DNA from: Multifurca ochricompacta
Taxonomy: Eukaryota; Basidiomycota; Agaricomycetes; Russulales; Russulaceae
NCBI GenBank assembly: GCA_022496185.1
Contig: WTXG01000089.1
Span: 62,001 to 126,000, forward strand
Length of the DNA: 64,000 nt
Direction of reading: 5' to 3'
In this document: positions 20,496 to 31,841 of the stretch, piece after piece
Layout of the letters: the number at the start of each line of letters is the position of its first letter
Numbering within the stretch: the first letter of the stretch is position 1
Position numbers and translations under genes: made by a program
Notes under the pieces: generated by a model
The model's input: the letters and a program-made list of their open reading frames with translations, nothing else
Databases searched by the model: none
Told to the model about the DNA's origin: nothing

Positions 20496-22902
20496 ATGTC
20501 GCAACTTCGTTCCCTTTTTTTGCTTCTTGTCGCCATATCTGGAGGTGTCTCTGCCGCCATCGGACCCGGTGCTACCCTTCCAATTGTCAACAAAAACATA
20601 GCCCTGATGGGTTTACTCGTCCGTGAGTTTCCCGCAGCTGTTCTTAGATATAATACGTAATACTTGTTTGCAGTGCCACCCTTGCTGGGGGAACTTTTCC
20701 TGGCCCAGTGATTCAAGGAAAGAAGGTGATGTTTGATGGCAAGGTCGATTGGTTTTTTTCTGATGCCCACTTTCGTCAGGGCTCTGAGTTCAAGATCAAT
20801 GTAGTCGATCAGCTGACGGACACCTCCATGGACTTGGCTACATCTATCGTAAGATCTCCTGTTTCTGGAGCACGCACGGATATCTAGACGCATTCACTTG
20901 TGCCCTACAGCATTGGCATGGTCTCTTCCAAAGGCACACGAATTACGTCGATGGCCCTGCCTTTGTGACCCAATGTCCTCTTGTGCCGAAGGAAAAATTC
21001 CTGTACGATTTCAAGACATTAGACCAAGCGGTACCACCTTTCTCTTACTTCGCAAGATTTCGATCAGCTGATTCTGTCTCTGCCTCAGGGAACATACTGG
21101 TATCACAGTCATTTCAAAACCAGTACTGTGATGGCCTGCGCGGAGCTTTGGTTATTTACGATGACAAAGACCCCCAGCGTGGTTTATACGACATCGACAA
21201 CGGTGAGAGGGATTTTCCGTGGTACAAAAGTCCATTTCGCTGACATCTCTTGTAGAGCATACTATTATAACGCTTGCTGATTGGTATCACTACCTCTCAA
21301 CGAATGCGCCCCAGTCCCGTGAGCCTTGACCGCGTCCTTGAGATTGATTATCTCGTGTTGACGAGCATTGTAGTTCATTCAACTCCACTCTGATCAACGG
21401 TAAGGGCAACTATCCTGCTAATGTTTCCCTTGCTGTTGTGAATGTCCAAAAGGGAAAACGGTCAGTCATGTCCTTCCACCTGGATTAGGATCTGATACGG
21501 ATTGTTGCAATAGTTACCGATTACGCGTGGTGTCCATCTTCTCCATTGACAACCACCAACTCACTGTGATTGAAGCGGATGGTATCGACGTTCGGCCTCT
21601 AGTAGTTGATTCACTCGAGATATTTGCTGGTATGTACATCAAAAGTAGCCTCCAATATTGTCTTAACAAATATCCAACAGGTCAACGCTACTCTGTTGTT
21701 GTAAGGCCGTCTTGTTGATCATCGCATAGGGATTCATTCCTCACTTCTTTTAGCTCAATGCAAACCAGCCAGTGGCCAATTACTGTAAATGTTATCTTAC
21801 CGGAAGCTTTTGTAGTCTGACTCAACGCGAACAGGGATTCGTTCTCTACCCCATGCTCTGGGCCGGGATTTCAGCAACCTCAACAATTTGGCCGTTCTTC
21901 ATTATGCAGGGGCTCATAAGGCACATCCGACGGTGGATCCAACGGTGAACATCCCTACAAGCAAGCTGCCACTTGTTGAGACCAATCTTCACGTGGGTCT
22001 TCACATTCTTCCTCTTTCCAAGCTTGACCCATTTATTTGTAGCCACTCACCCTCTCCTGTGGTAAGAGCCGCTCTAGTCTTTGTTTTTGCTTCAGTCTCT
22101 AAAACCATCTAATTCAGCCAGGAAGCACATTCCTGGCGGTGCCGACATCAACATTAACTTGAACGTTGTGCTTGTGAGCTTCGGCCTCTGGTCGTTATCC
22201 ACATTTGCTGACAGTAGAGGGCAGAACAATGCTCACACAGCCTTCCTGGTTAATGGTGTTGCCTTCGAGCCTCCAACCGTTCCTGTGTTACTCCAGATCT
22301 TGAGCGGTGCAAAGAACGCATCAGACCTACTTCCTGCCGGCAGCATTTACGGCCTCGAGGCAAACAAGAGTGTCGAGCTCACCATTCCTGGTGGTGCCAT
22401 TGGTGGACCTGTGAGTACTTGCTGGAAATTGCCGTTAAGTTGAAGTGGCATTGCAATTCTGACGGCTTGACCATCCTGTGTAGCATCCTGTTCACTTGCA
22501 CGGCACTCCTTCTCCGTGGTTCGTAGTGCGGGCAATTCATCCTACAACTTTGACAATCCCGTTGTCCGCGATGTCGTAAGCATTGGAAACGCCAGTGATG
22601 AAGTTACGATCCGGTTCTTTACCGACAACCCTGGTCCCTGGTTCTTCCATTGTATATTGGCACTTGAATGCGTACGTCATTCTCTAGCCTACATACACCA
22701 ACTACTCTGATGGATCTATTATTCTAGTGGCTTCGCTGTTGTCTTTGCTGAGGATGTCCCCGAGTGTCGACACAGGACATCACGACGAGTAAGTTGTCTG
22801 GCCATGCTCGCGACAGTTCATTCAAACATACTTTCCGTAGATGCTTGGAAGGACCTTTGCCCGACCTACAACGCCTTTATTAATTCGACAGGTCATACGT
22901 AA
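20496..22902 (+). pseudogene. Laccase (multicopper oxidase), copy 2, decayed
   Basis: Tandem paralog of copy 1 with the same intron-exon layout. Signal peptide MSQLRSLFLLLVAISGGVSA. HWHGLFQRHTNYVDGPAFVTQ starts at 20911 and the second copper block lies near 21105-21150. Lesions: a one-base loss before the GFTRP segment in exon 1 (about 20608); another in the HSHF-NQYC block (about 21120); a loss inside HPVHLHG-H (about 22500); and a deletion in the last copper block, where HCHIDWH is reduced to codons reading HC-ILAL (about 22650). Copper ligands are lost, so activity is not expected. The C-terminus DAWKDLCPTYNAFINSTGHT with TAA at 22900-22902 is intact. Confidence 0.88.
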
Positions 22903-24100
22903 TAAGTCGGTTTCCAACTATGCACTGGCAGGGACAAATTTGCTCGAGGAACACTATTTTATTTTTAGGCGTAATACATATTTTTCCTTACCTTCACACT
23001 TTCGTAAACTTTACGAACACGGACATTCGCTATCCTCTCTCTTTTCAAGAATCAGTGACCTCCTGCAGTGCTCCATACTTGCGAGAAAGTCTATAGGCCC
23101 CCTATTCTGTGACGTGAAGTGCAATAAGATCCTCCTTTGTACTCCGTCAGCTTACTTGTATGGGATTTGACTCGGCATCGCCGCTCAATTTTGTCTTGTA
23201 CTGCATGTCAAATTCTATATCAACAATTTCAGTGTAGTTGTGTGACAATATTGCATCTTCCTGCGTTGCACATTGCGGCTACTCAAGATGGCAGTCCACA
23301 GACGACAGACGAGTCACACTCGTCCATAGTTCTAGCCTCGAGCTAGAATGACTATTTTGGAGCGCGATAATGCAATCGCCAACATGAATCGTCAACATGG
23401 GTTGCCAGGATCGTAAGACGTCCCCTGCTGCGAGTATCTGTCATAATTTTTTTTCATTTATTTGGTAAGAGCGCGTGCAGCACGTCGTACCAACTTGCGT
23501 CCGGCCTATTTCAGGCCATATAAGGACTTGTGAAGGTGTTTGATGGACTCTCCTTGAGCTTCGTGACGGGGGGGGGCACTTGCATATAGATTTCTTCGTT
23601 ATCATTGAAGCTCGTCATCTAAGCAGGTCCCGTTAAAATCGAAGCTATCAATTTCCCAGTCATATCGGGCGGCCATGGCGAGTATAACGCGAAATCTAGC
23701 GCCGGTATCTCATACCAGCCCATCTTCACCAGACTGTTCCTAGTTCCGAACCGCACAATTGGGACATAGTAATCCTGGTGGAACTTAAAGAAAAGGCGAT
23801 GGTCGACTTTATGAAAAATAGGTTGCACTATCTATATATGAAGGATCTAAAGGGATTCTATATCAGTGGGATCATAAACGCCATCTGAGCCTCCTCTTCC
23901 TTCATGTTGACGTCGATCAGCTCAGCGTTAAATGTAAGGACCTCTTTTCCTTGGCTTGTCTCGGAGACGACTTGACATACGACATCCCTAAACTGGTGAC
24001 CAACGCCGTCGTCTCGTTCACTTCGACATCCCGCCGCATAATTTCCGCGGCGGCCAGGCGTACTGCGCGCCATCGGACCAGCGCCGCGGCGATGGTCGTC
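22903..24100. other. No recognised gene, except possible 3' end of the next gene
   Basis: 22903-23860 shows no familiar protein on either strand. From about 23860 upward the minus strand has coding-like sequence that may be the C-terminal tail of the membrane protein at 24122-25148; which of two frames is used is unclear. Confidence 0.5.
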
Positions 24101-24121
24101 GACGTCGCACCAACAACGTTA

Positions 24122-25148
24122 ACGATGACTTTGATTCGCTCAAGGTGCTGCGGGACGTCCGAGTCTGGAAATGGCGGGACACGGCGAGTTGCGCTGCGCT
24201 GAGGAAAATCGGTAGCAGAAGTTTCCGCTCGAGGCGAGGATGAGCCCGAAGAGCCCTTGAGGAGTCATCGAGATCACCGCTGTGAAGCGGTTCTCAGACC
24301 AGAACCAACACACCTGTTCGAAACAGAGGGAGAAAACGTACAACGAGCGAGTCCTTTCAGTCCTTGCGCGTTGTTCGAACGCATTTTATATACAGTTGGT
24401 ATCTGGTAGCAGGGCGAGTTGTGAGCCCGTTGAAATGTTCACCTCAGCATATTATTTGACTGACGAGTTATCGATCATCTGTAGGGAACAAGCGATTTGC
24501 ATGCTCCGCGCCTGAGCTGCGTTCAAGATGTCCATGTCCGGGACCCCGTCTTCGGATGTGACAGAGCTCAGCACGAACTCGGCACAAGCGGAAATATAGA
24601 TTGCGGTGCTCGCCAGGCGTCAAACAAAGGTATGGCCATGGTTATCATGAGCCACAAACGCGATTTAGCATGCTCCACTCTTTCGATGACTATGTGTATG
24701 AGCAAGATGGTGTCCGTCAAAATGGGCATAACGCCATTCAGTATTCCCATAATGACAAGCGTAAGAGGTTGTAGAGTGGTCGATGGAGACAACCAGGAGC
24801 ACAGCTTTTCAGATTTATTTCGTGAGCACTTTGCATGGGAGAGGGTACCAGGTGGCGACGTACGAGCATGTAAACATTGACAAGAGAGACTTCAGTGCCA
24901 AATAGAAAAAAAAGAAAGCTCAAGGCAACAGCCGCCTTTTGCCTTATTGAAGGGCTAGCATTGACCAGGAAAACGATTATGAGGATGAGAGACGAGTCCA
25001 GTAAGGAAAGATTGATTACGAAGGAAAGAAAGCCCTTGACGGTGCTGAGAAAAATAAGTTCGGGTACAGGGCTGATCTCAATGGTCGGAGGTGATGGCAG
25101 TTTGGGGATATCCAAGGGGAGCTTAGGAATTATCATAAATGGATCCAT
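24122..25148 (-). pseudogene. Multi-pass membrane protein, copy 1 (family not recognised)
   Basis: Minus-strand exons encode several hydrophobic helices: LIFLSTVKGFLSFVINLSLL, SSLILIIVFLVNASPS, AVALSFLFFLFGTEVSLVN, then PSTTLQPLTLVIMGILNGVM and TDTILLIHIVIERVEHA. Each has a clear counterpart in the gene at 26632-27996. A one-base frame change near 24625 moves the next block (STAIYISACAEFVLSSVTSE) into another frame. The C-terminal block IKVIVNVVGATSTTI ends around 24080-24130. The N-terminal exon is not resolved. Looks like a decayed or misassembled paralog; function unknown. Confidence 0.6.
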
Positions 25149-25149
25149 G

Positions 25150-26630
25150 AAAGAGGGGCGTCCGCACTGGATGTAGTTGATAGGAAAAGACCATCGAAAC
25201 TCCAGAGAGAGGGAAAAGGAGGAGAGTTGTTACTGTCTTGTATGATACCATATGACATGCCTCATTCTGTAAAAGCCAATTTGGGTAAAATCCATTGGAT
25301 GCCACGCAATTCGGCACCACCTTCCAGTTCGGACACGGGACCATGCAGCTACTATTCGAAGTTTGAAGACAATGGACATACTATGAACGACCCAATAACT
25401 TCCTTGATAAGCTAGATGCTTAGAGTAGGCCCTTCACCACTTAGCCAGTACCACGCGATGAGTCCGTTCATCAAGAGCAGCCATTCAACCAGCATTTCCA
25501 TCGTTTACTATCTCCCAAATCCAAAGCTAGCCGTTCCGAGAATCACGTGTCTTGGCCACAGTCATATGGCCACGAGACCAAGAGCTAGCTAAAGCGAACT
25601 GCGCGTCATCCAAGTAGCGCAAAGTACGAGGTGTCAAGTTGTCTTCCTGTTTCGGTGTTTGAATGGCGCCGTGGCACAAAAAATATGCAAGCTATTTCCT
25701 AGTTTCCTCGGTTGCATTGCCCCTTTGGTAACAAGACTGGATTCCAGCGGTCCCAATCACGTCCATTCCTTTCTTCATGCCTATGAAGATCGTATCAGGT
25801 TGTCAACGAGCGTGCAGGATTGTATATAGGCATGATAAGTGATTCAGCATCGAATAGCCACGTAGAGTGCTCCTAGTTCGTATCAATTGATGGCGATCGG
25901 AGCAGTTTAGGGAGCCTGATGTTTACGTTCAAATACAGCAAAGCGTGAAACCGTTTTCAAACCCCGATCGGCGGGAGGCGAGCGAGACATCCAGTCATCA
26001 CGTGGGTCAGTCGAACCATGTTCTAGATAGTATCTACAACCATTGATACTGTGACCTTGACAGGGCGGAACACTACAACTAATGGTGAATAGGTAAAAAG
26101 GGACGGCCTAATCAATTTCGTATCAAAACTGACAGGCGCAAGTCAATGCATGAGCGCTGTGAGCCCGGCGTTGGTTATGAGCGTCGGCTGAAACTTACAG
26201 ATAGGATGTGGCGCTGATTGAAAGAAGTTCGTGGCTGCGATAGTACCTTTCCTTCTTTTCTTGAATACCCATCCAACGCATGCCACTCGGTAACGAAGCA
26301 ATCAGCCAGCGAAGTAATATGTTTTGTTCTGTGGTGAGATCCACACCAATCGATCGGCGCAAGTTACCGAATGAATGCATGCAATACTCTCCGAACAGCA
26401 GAGCAACCCGTAGCAAATGTGAAGCAGGGGTACTTCTACAGTTGGAAGAGAAAAACAAAACTTTGCTCGGCTGATCCCACAAACTACTTAGGCGGGCGCT
26501 AAGGCACACCATCGTCCTTGGAGGCGGCTGGAACGTCAAAACGGGCCCAGAGACGGAGAGAAGTCCTGCTGAAGGTCCAAGTGTGGTGCAATGCCGTTGG
26601 CACGCTATCTGCCGGTTTCTCCGTGGCGGG
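25150..26630. other. Intergenic, no gene recognised
   Basis: The first 350 bases may hold the unresolved 5' exon of the membrane gene to the left (minus strand; a candidate start MEMLVEWLLLMNG near 25502). The rest shows only short, unconvincing ORFs. Confidence 0.45.
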
Positions 26631-26631
26631 C

Positions 26632-27996
26632 CTACCACCGGGTTGGCGTGCGAACAGATGTGGTCACAACGCCGCCACCAGACAATGCCACCTGCGCATT
26701 GTGCCCTAGGTCCTCCGCCTTCTCTGACGATACGCGAACTTGGGACGATCTATGCGCTGTTGGTCCAGAGAGGTTCTTGCGTAAGGTCGTCATGCTCGCG
26801 CTCACGATATTGATTACGACTTTGGCCGAATCGATGAGTGTCGCGGCGTTACTGGACTGCATGAAGGAAGTCATGCCAAGTTGCGCAGAGCTGAGGACGA
26901 TCGGGAGGATATACTGCGAGCTAAAGGACAAGGCGAGACTAAAGAGGCTTATCGGGGTGGGATGCTGGCCAAAACGATATCAGAAAAAAAACTAGATACG
27001 GCAAGCGCGGACGGACATCTCAAAGCATTGAATTTCCGCATTTTAATGGCATGCGCCCAGTGCACGCCGAGCGAGTATCTGTAGGCAGAAGCGTTCACGA
27101 AGTTACACTATCAGACAGTGGTGGTTACTCACAGTTGTCGATAAGATGAAGACTTGAAGATATGTAGATACCCCGTACTCGTGCTGCCTCAACAATGGCA
27201 AGGTCTGGGGCAGTACCGCTTGTAAACGACGCGAGTATGAACTCGATGCTCGCGTAAATGTACATTGCCGCACCGACAAGGCGTGCAAACTTGAAGAGGA
27301 TTGGACCTCCGGTCGTGGCGATGAGCCTAGTCCGTGAGTCCGTATGGGACGCTTTCTCCTTCACGAGGTGAAAGAGAATAACGGAGTCCGTGAAGATGGG
27401 AATAATGCTATTCAAAACGTTGAGGATCACCACTGTAAGTGGTTGTAGTGCAGTCGACGGGGAAATCCACGAGCAGACCTTCGAGGGAGGAATCAACGAG
27501 TATCAGTAGTAGTTGTCAGCGTGTACACACCAGAACATAGGCGTTGACCAAGGCAATCTCAGCGCCAATGATGAGAGACAAATAGCCATAAAGTTGCAAT
27601 GTAGCCTTTCGCAGAGCGGGAGATGTGTTTGTCAGTAAAATAAGTGAAGCGACAGTGCTCCACTGAGTCGCTGAGAGGTGGGAAGCAGGGACAATAAGAG
27701 CCTTCATTGTGGAAAGGAAGATGATTTCGGGCAGAGGGCTAACTTTTACTTCTGGAAGAAGCTTTGGGAGATACTGAAGAATGAGAGCAGCCATGAAGAA
27801 TTCGGGAGCCAGGGTACGGAAAGACAAGAAGTGTGCAACCCATTTATTTATTTACCATTCCAGAGAGCGTGACTCCGCAGTAGAGTGATTCTATGAAACG
27901 GAAGAATGTTGCGAGGGGCTCGTGTATTCTTTGTTGACAGATAGGGATCATAAGATCGACAACGCGGATGAGGGTGGGGAGCCATGTGATAGACAT
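26632..27996 (-). CDS. Multi-pass membrane protein, copy 2 (family not recognised)
   Basis: The minus-strand gene probably starts MSITWLPTLIRVVDLMIP at 27996. The first exon ends GVTLSG before a GTAAAT donor near 27855, giving an intron of about 80 nt. The second exon (YLPKLLPEVKVSPLPEIIFL, then SLIILTNTSPAL and LSLIIGAEIALVNAYVL) aligns with copy 1. A third exon carries PSTALQPLTVVILNVLNSII, TDSVILFHLVKEKASH, and AMYIYASIEFILASFTSG. The last exon has QYILPIVLSSAQLGM, then SAKVVINIVSASMTTL, and a hydrophilic tail with stop at 26632. About six to seven hydrophobic segments are visible. Exon ends are partly inferred. No catalytic or transport motif was recognised. Confidence 0.62.
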
Positions 27997-30110
27997 AGAA
28001 CTGTAAAAAGCTCCAGGAAAGCCTTGTTGAAAGATGCTCGTTTAAATTGAAAACGACGTCAAACTAGGGCATCCTCTGGAACAGAATTCCAGGATATTTC
28101 AAGGAGGGTGTATGGTAAGTGTCAACAAGTGCTTCATGTCAAAATGACACCCTTCATCGCTGCCAGTCACCCCCCTTCTTTAATTTGGCAAGTCACAATG
28201 TCACAACTCACATCGGTTGCGATGGTTATGATTGTAAATATCATGTCCACAAAAACTTAAATTTTGATTTATGTATTATGCCAAAGATGATTTTTGGTTG
28301 ATTAAGCAAAAAATGAGCAAGGAATTCGAAGAGGGTGATAGCGTGCACCAATCACGACCAAGATGCAGGAGGTTCACAAAGTGCGTGAAGTTCCCACGAC
28401 ATCACCGGGAAGATTTCAGGCTAGTTAAATGCATATTAGCATCGTGTTCGCTAGAGAAGTCCTGGAATTCAGTTCAAGGACGTTCACAACATGCAGCTCC
28501 TATCTCCTTTGTACTGTTCTGTAGGATTCCTAGACCCCTGGGCACCATGAGTTGGTATCTCCGCTCTGAAGTCATTCGCAGAATCTCGGGGGTTGCCTAG
28601 GGATGGGTGTTAAGCGCCTAGCATTAAGGTCAAGCTGGAACTGTTGTACCGTGGAACAGGAAAAACCCCAGAAAAGTCATGGAACTGCGTCCGCGTGGGG
28701 TTACTGATGGACTCCTTTGTCGTGGGAGCGAACAGCGTGTGATACTTTGGCCGCCGCCACTGTGAGGAATTCTATGATGCCCTCTCTGAAGGACATAGTA
28801 GGGGTCGTCGAAGTCTCATAATGCTGGCGGACCAGACTCAGCAAAACCACAAATGGAGCTGGGAACGGGCGATTGGGTGAAGCCTCGACAAATGGGATTG
28901 TATGCATCTCGGCAAAGCGGTGGCCATCTGCGTTTAAGGCGATGTCAAAATTCTAGTCACAAAGGGACGATCTCAGACGATTCACTGCATCCATGGGCAT
29001 GCTTGACGCCACGCTTAGAAAGTACGCCAGAGAAGAGCACGACGGGTAGGAACCTCCACTTGGATATGGCGATTTGCTCATGGAATCGCACGACATACTG
29101 AAAAGAGGCGAGAGAACTTGAACTATAAACGAGAAGGACACCATGACACCGCGCCAGGTCCTGAAACAACTCCATCAGCTGCCATACACACCAACCCGAT
29201 CAATAGCTTTCACCCGCAACACTCTCTAAATATATCCCCAGGTCTCTCGATGATGTCTAGAACGAGGATACGATTGTCCGCCAGCCTCAGGGACTTCTGA
29301 TTGGAACCTGACAGTGACCTTCAATTTAAATGATAAACACTCAATGAACTATACGCACGAAGGAAAGACGTTGGTAATCTGAAGTTGTGGGTTCTCCCAG
29401 ATATGCGGCGACAAGTTCACGTACTCCAGATTCTGTAGAAGATGAGAGATTCGTGAATCGATGCTTATGGGACCGGATTGGCCCACCTTTGTCGCCTACG
29501 ACCAAGAGGTTATATCCAAGTGAAACATCGCAATTTGACTGTTGGCCAGAGGGGTGATGAGACAAAAAAAAAGCGGGGTCAAGGAGCAGGGCAAGAAGAA
29601 CGTACAGACATCTGGTACTGAAACGGTAGACAATCAAACGCAGACGATGTATTAAAACAGGGCTCCAATTGTGCCAAGGGATTTAAACATGCGAGAAACA
29701 TGACTGAGAGTTTACAACAGCCACAATTGCGGAACTTGCTTTGTCTGGTCTGCTTGGATTGTGTGCTTGGATTGTGTGTGAGTGTATTAATGACAGGTGT
29801 ACCACGCCATGCCACGCCACGCCACGCCACGCCAATCGGTCCGCGGACCCGGATCGTCTTGTATTTTTTTTTCTTTCTTTATTCTCCTTTATCATATCAT
29901 TTATTATTATTTTTCCCTCATCCATCGCTGCAAAAAAGCTTGATCACATATCTGAGAGACTCGTAAATATTCAAGCTATCGTGAAGCAATATATCAAGAA
30001 ACAATAAAGAGAATAAACTCTTTGGAACAGTATGAATACTTTCCTATCTTTGCGCGATGGGAATGCCGGAAGTAGGTAGGTCCTGAGCTCCCGAGTAGGC
30101 GCTCAGCTAT
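27997..30110. other. No recognised gene; uncertain coding scraps
   Basis: Minus-strand pieces such as FQYVVRFHEQIAISKWRFLP (about 29060-29120) and VSLGYNLLVVGDKGGPIRSH (about 29480-29540) look protein-like but are short and in different frames. They could be remains of one decayed gene. At 29803-29833 there is a (CCACG)n microsatellite. An AATAAA-like signal lies near 30003 (plus). Confidence 0.4.
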
Positions 30111-30135
30111 CATTTGAGCTCAAACTACTACGAGC

Positions 30136-31841
30136 ATGTTGTCCCGGCTCCTAACCTTGTCGCCAGAGCTCTTGGTTCAAATCATCTCCTATCTTTCCTT
30201 CAAAGATATAACCTCGTGCGAGGTATCTTGCCGCCATCTCAACGGTGTGGTCAAGAACTCCGCTCTCCTTCGGTATCTCAAAAAAGTTGGCAGGACTGGC
30301 GTGTACGACCCGCTGAACGCAGGTTTCACCCTCCCGGAGCGCCTCGAGAGATTGCGCCTCTGGCAGAAGGGCTGGGAGGACCTCGATATCCCGAGACATC
30401 CGCGCGCATCACGTTCGACCTGGACATCTGGTCCCCACTCATCGGGTCATTGCATGACGGGCACCTAGTCGTGACGGACGCCGATCCCGTTGTTTACGCC
30501 TATTCGGACCTCTCTCTCTTCCAAACCCTCTACCTATTCGTTCTATTGAACTGGGCAATTTGACTCTTGTCAGGGAAGGCTTGCTGCATGCGTTTGCATT
30601 TGCCGATGAGTACGACCTTGTGGCGATAGTGTCCACGTGCGTTTATCTACTGGCAGCACTGCTAGTTGCTTTAATGTGCATGACTCATATATTGTCCGCA
30701 GAGGCAAACTAGCGGATCCTGAGGACCTCCCATGTGACCTCCGACACCAACCTTCAGCCATTATCCTCAATGTCCGCATACTCACTCTCTCAGAATCAAC
30801 AGCGCATCCTCTTGCGAAGAGCCCACAAATCGAAATTCCCCTCAAATCAAGATTCATTCTGGGGTGCACCCTGGACGCAAAGGTAGCTGTAAACTGCCTG
30901 GTTATTCTCACTTGCCATGGATGGAGTTATGAGTTCGACGAAATCCATCTCGTCTACTGGAGAGAAGGTATTTTTCACTGCGTAGGCGTGATCTTTTACC
31001 CCGGGAGATATATCTCAACATATTCTAGTTGCGCCGCAGCCCACCCAATACGTATTTCCCTCAAGTCACATTCCTTTCCGAAGAGATTTTGATCCTGGTA
31101 CAGAGACAAGGAAATGCTCTGGAATTGTGCCAAATCACCTGGGAAGACCCTCCGGTATTGAACACGCTCTGTGTGCTCGTCTTGCCGGCTCTGCAACGGG
31201 GAATATCGTGCGTCATGGTCGAATGTCAGGGGGACCAAATAGTGGCTCCGCAGGACATTCTTGCGCGGTCCCGCCGCCTCCCCTTCGTGAGCGATCCAAA
31301 TGCAACAGTATTATGCTTCACCCTCGGATTTCGACAAGTTTTTGGTGGCTATGATTACCTCCGATCTGTCTCCTTTTGGGTGCGGCGCTCCTCGCTACGC
31401 GAGTACGCCGTGCGCGGAGGCAATCAGAATTATCCCTGGGATTCATGGGGCCCTTCTACGACACGCTGGACTGACTGGGAGCACGGGCTGGCGCCCTGTA
31501 GGCCGGGCGGCTCACGTAGCGCCCTCTTCCCTTTGCTAATAGAAGTAGGGACCGGAAATCCGATCGTCATACGCGACTTCCACCCGGAGCGCGTACGCCG
31601 CGCCCTTTCTCGAAGCAAAGGCCCCTCGTGGAGCGATGGGCGACTGAAGGTGGTAACGGAGTCGAGCATGATCGAGAAGGGAGATGAATTTTTGGACGAT
31701 ATCATCTCCTCGCTTCCTTATTGCGAGGCGACCAGCGAAAAACGGTACGGGTACCACGAGGTACTCATCGATGATGAGCGGATTGTGGGTATCACGGTGT
31801 GTGCTTGCCTTGCATACATGGGAGGCGTTCACTCACCATAA
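30136..31841 (+). pseudogene. F-box-family protein with frame changes
   Basis: Starts MLSRLLTLSPELLVQIISYL, then SFKDITSCEVSCRHLNGVVK, a clear F-box (residues about 5-45), the SKP1-binding part of SCF ubiquitin ligases. The body matches the long C-terminal region common in Agaricomycete F-box proteins (FDLDIWSPLIGSLHDGHLV, then LVILTCHGWSYEFDEIHLVYW). Two introns fit GT-AG: 30637-30701 and 30968-31028. The last exon ends at the stop near 31839-31841. Within exon 1 the frame slips at about 30395 and again near 30535, each equal to one lost base. Apart from those two sites the protein looks intact, so sequencing error is a real alternative to a pseudogene. Confidence 0.75.

Noticed and set aside
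26195..26638. 147-codon minus-strand ORF beside the membrane protein gene
   Set aside because: It overlaps the end of that gene in another frame and has no familiar features; probably a chance ORF.
29803..29833. CCACG repeats considered as a CRISPR-like or satellite array
   Set aside because: It is a plain microsatellite of about five units without spacers; CRISPR arrays are not expected in a fungal nuclear genome.
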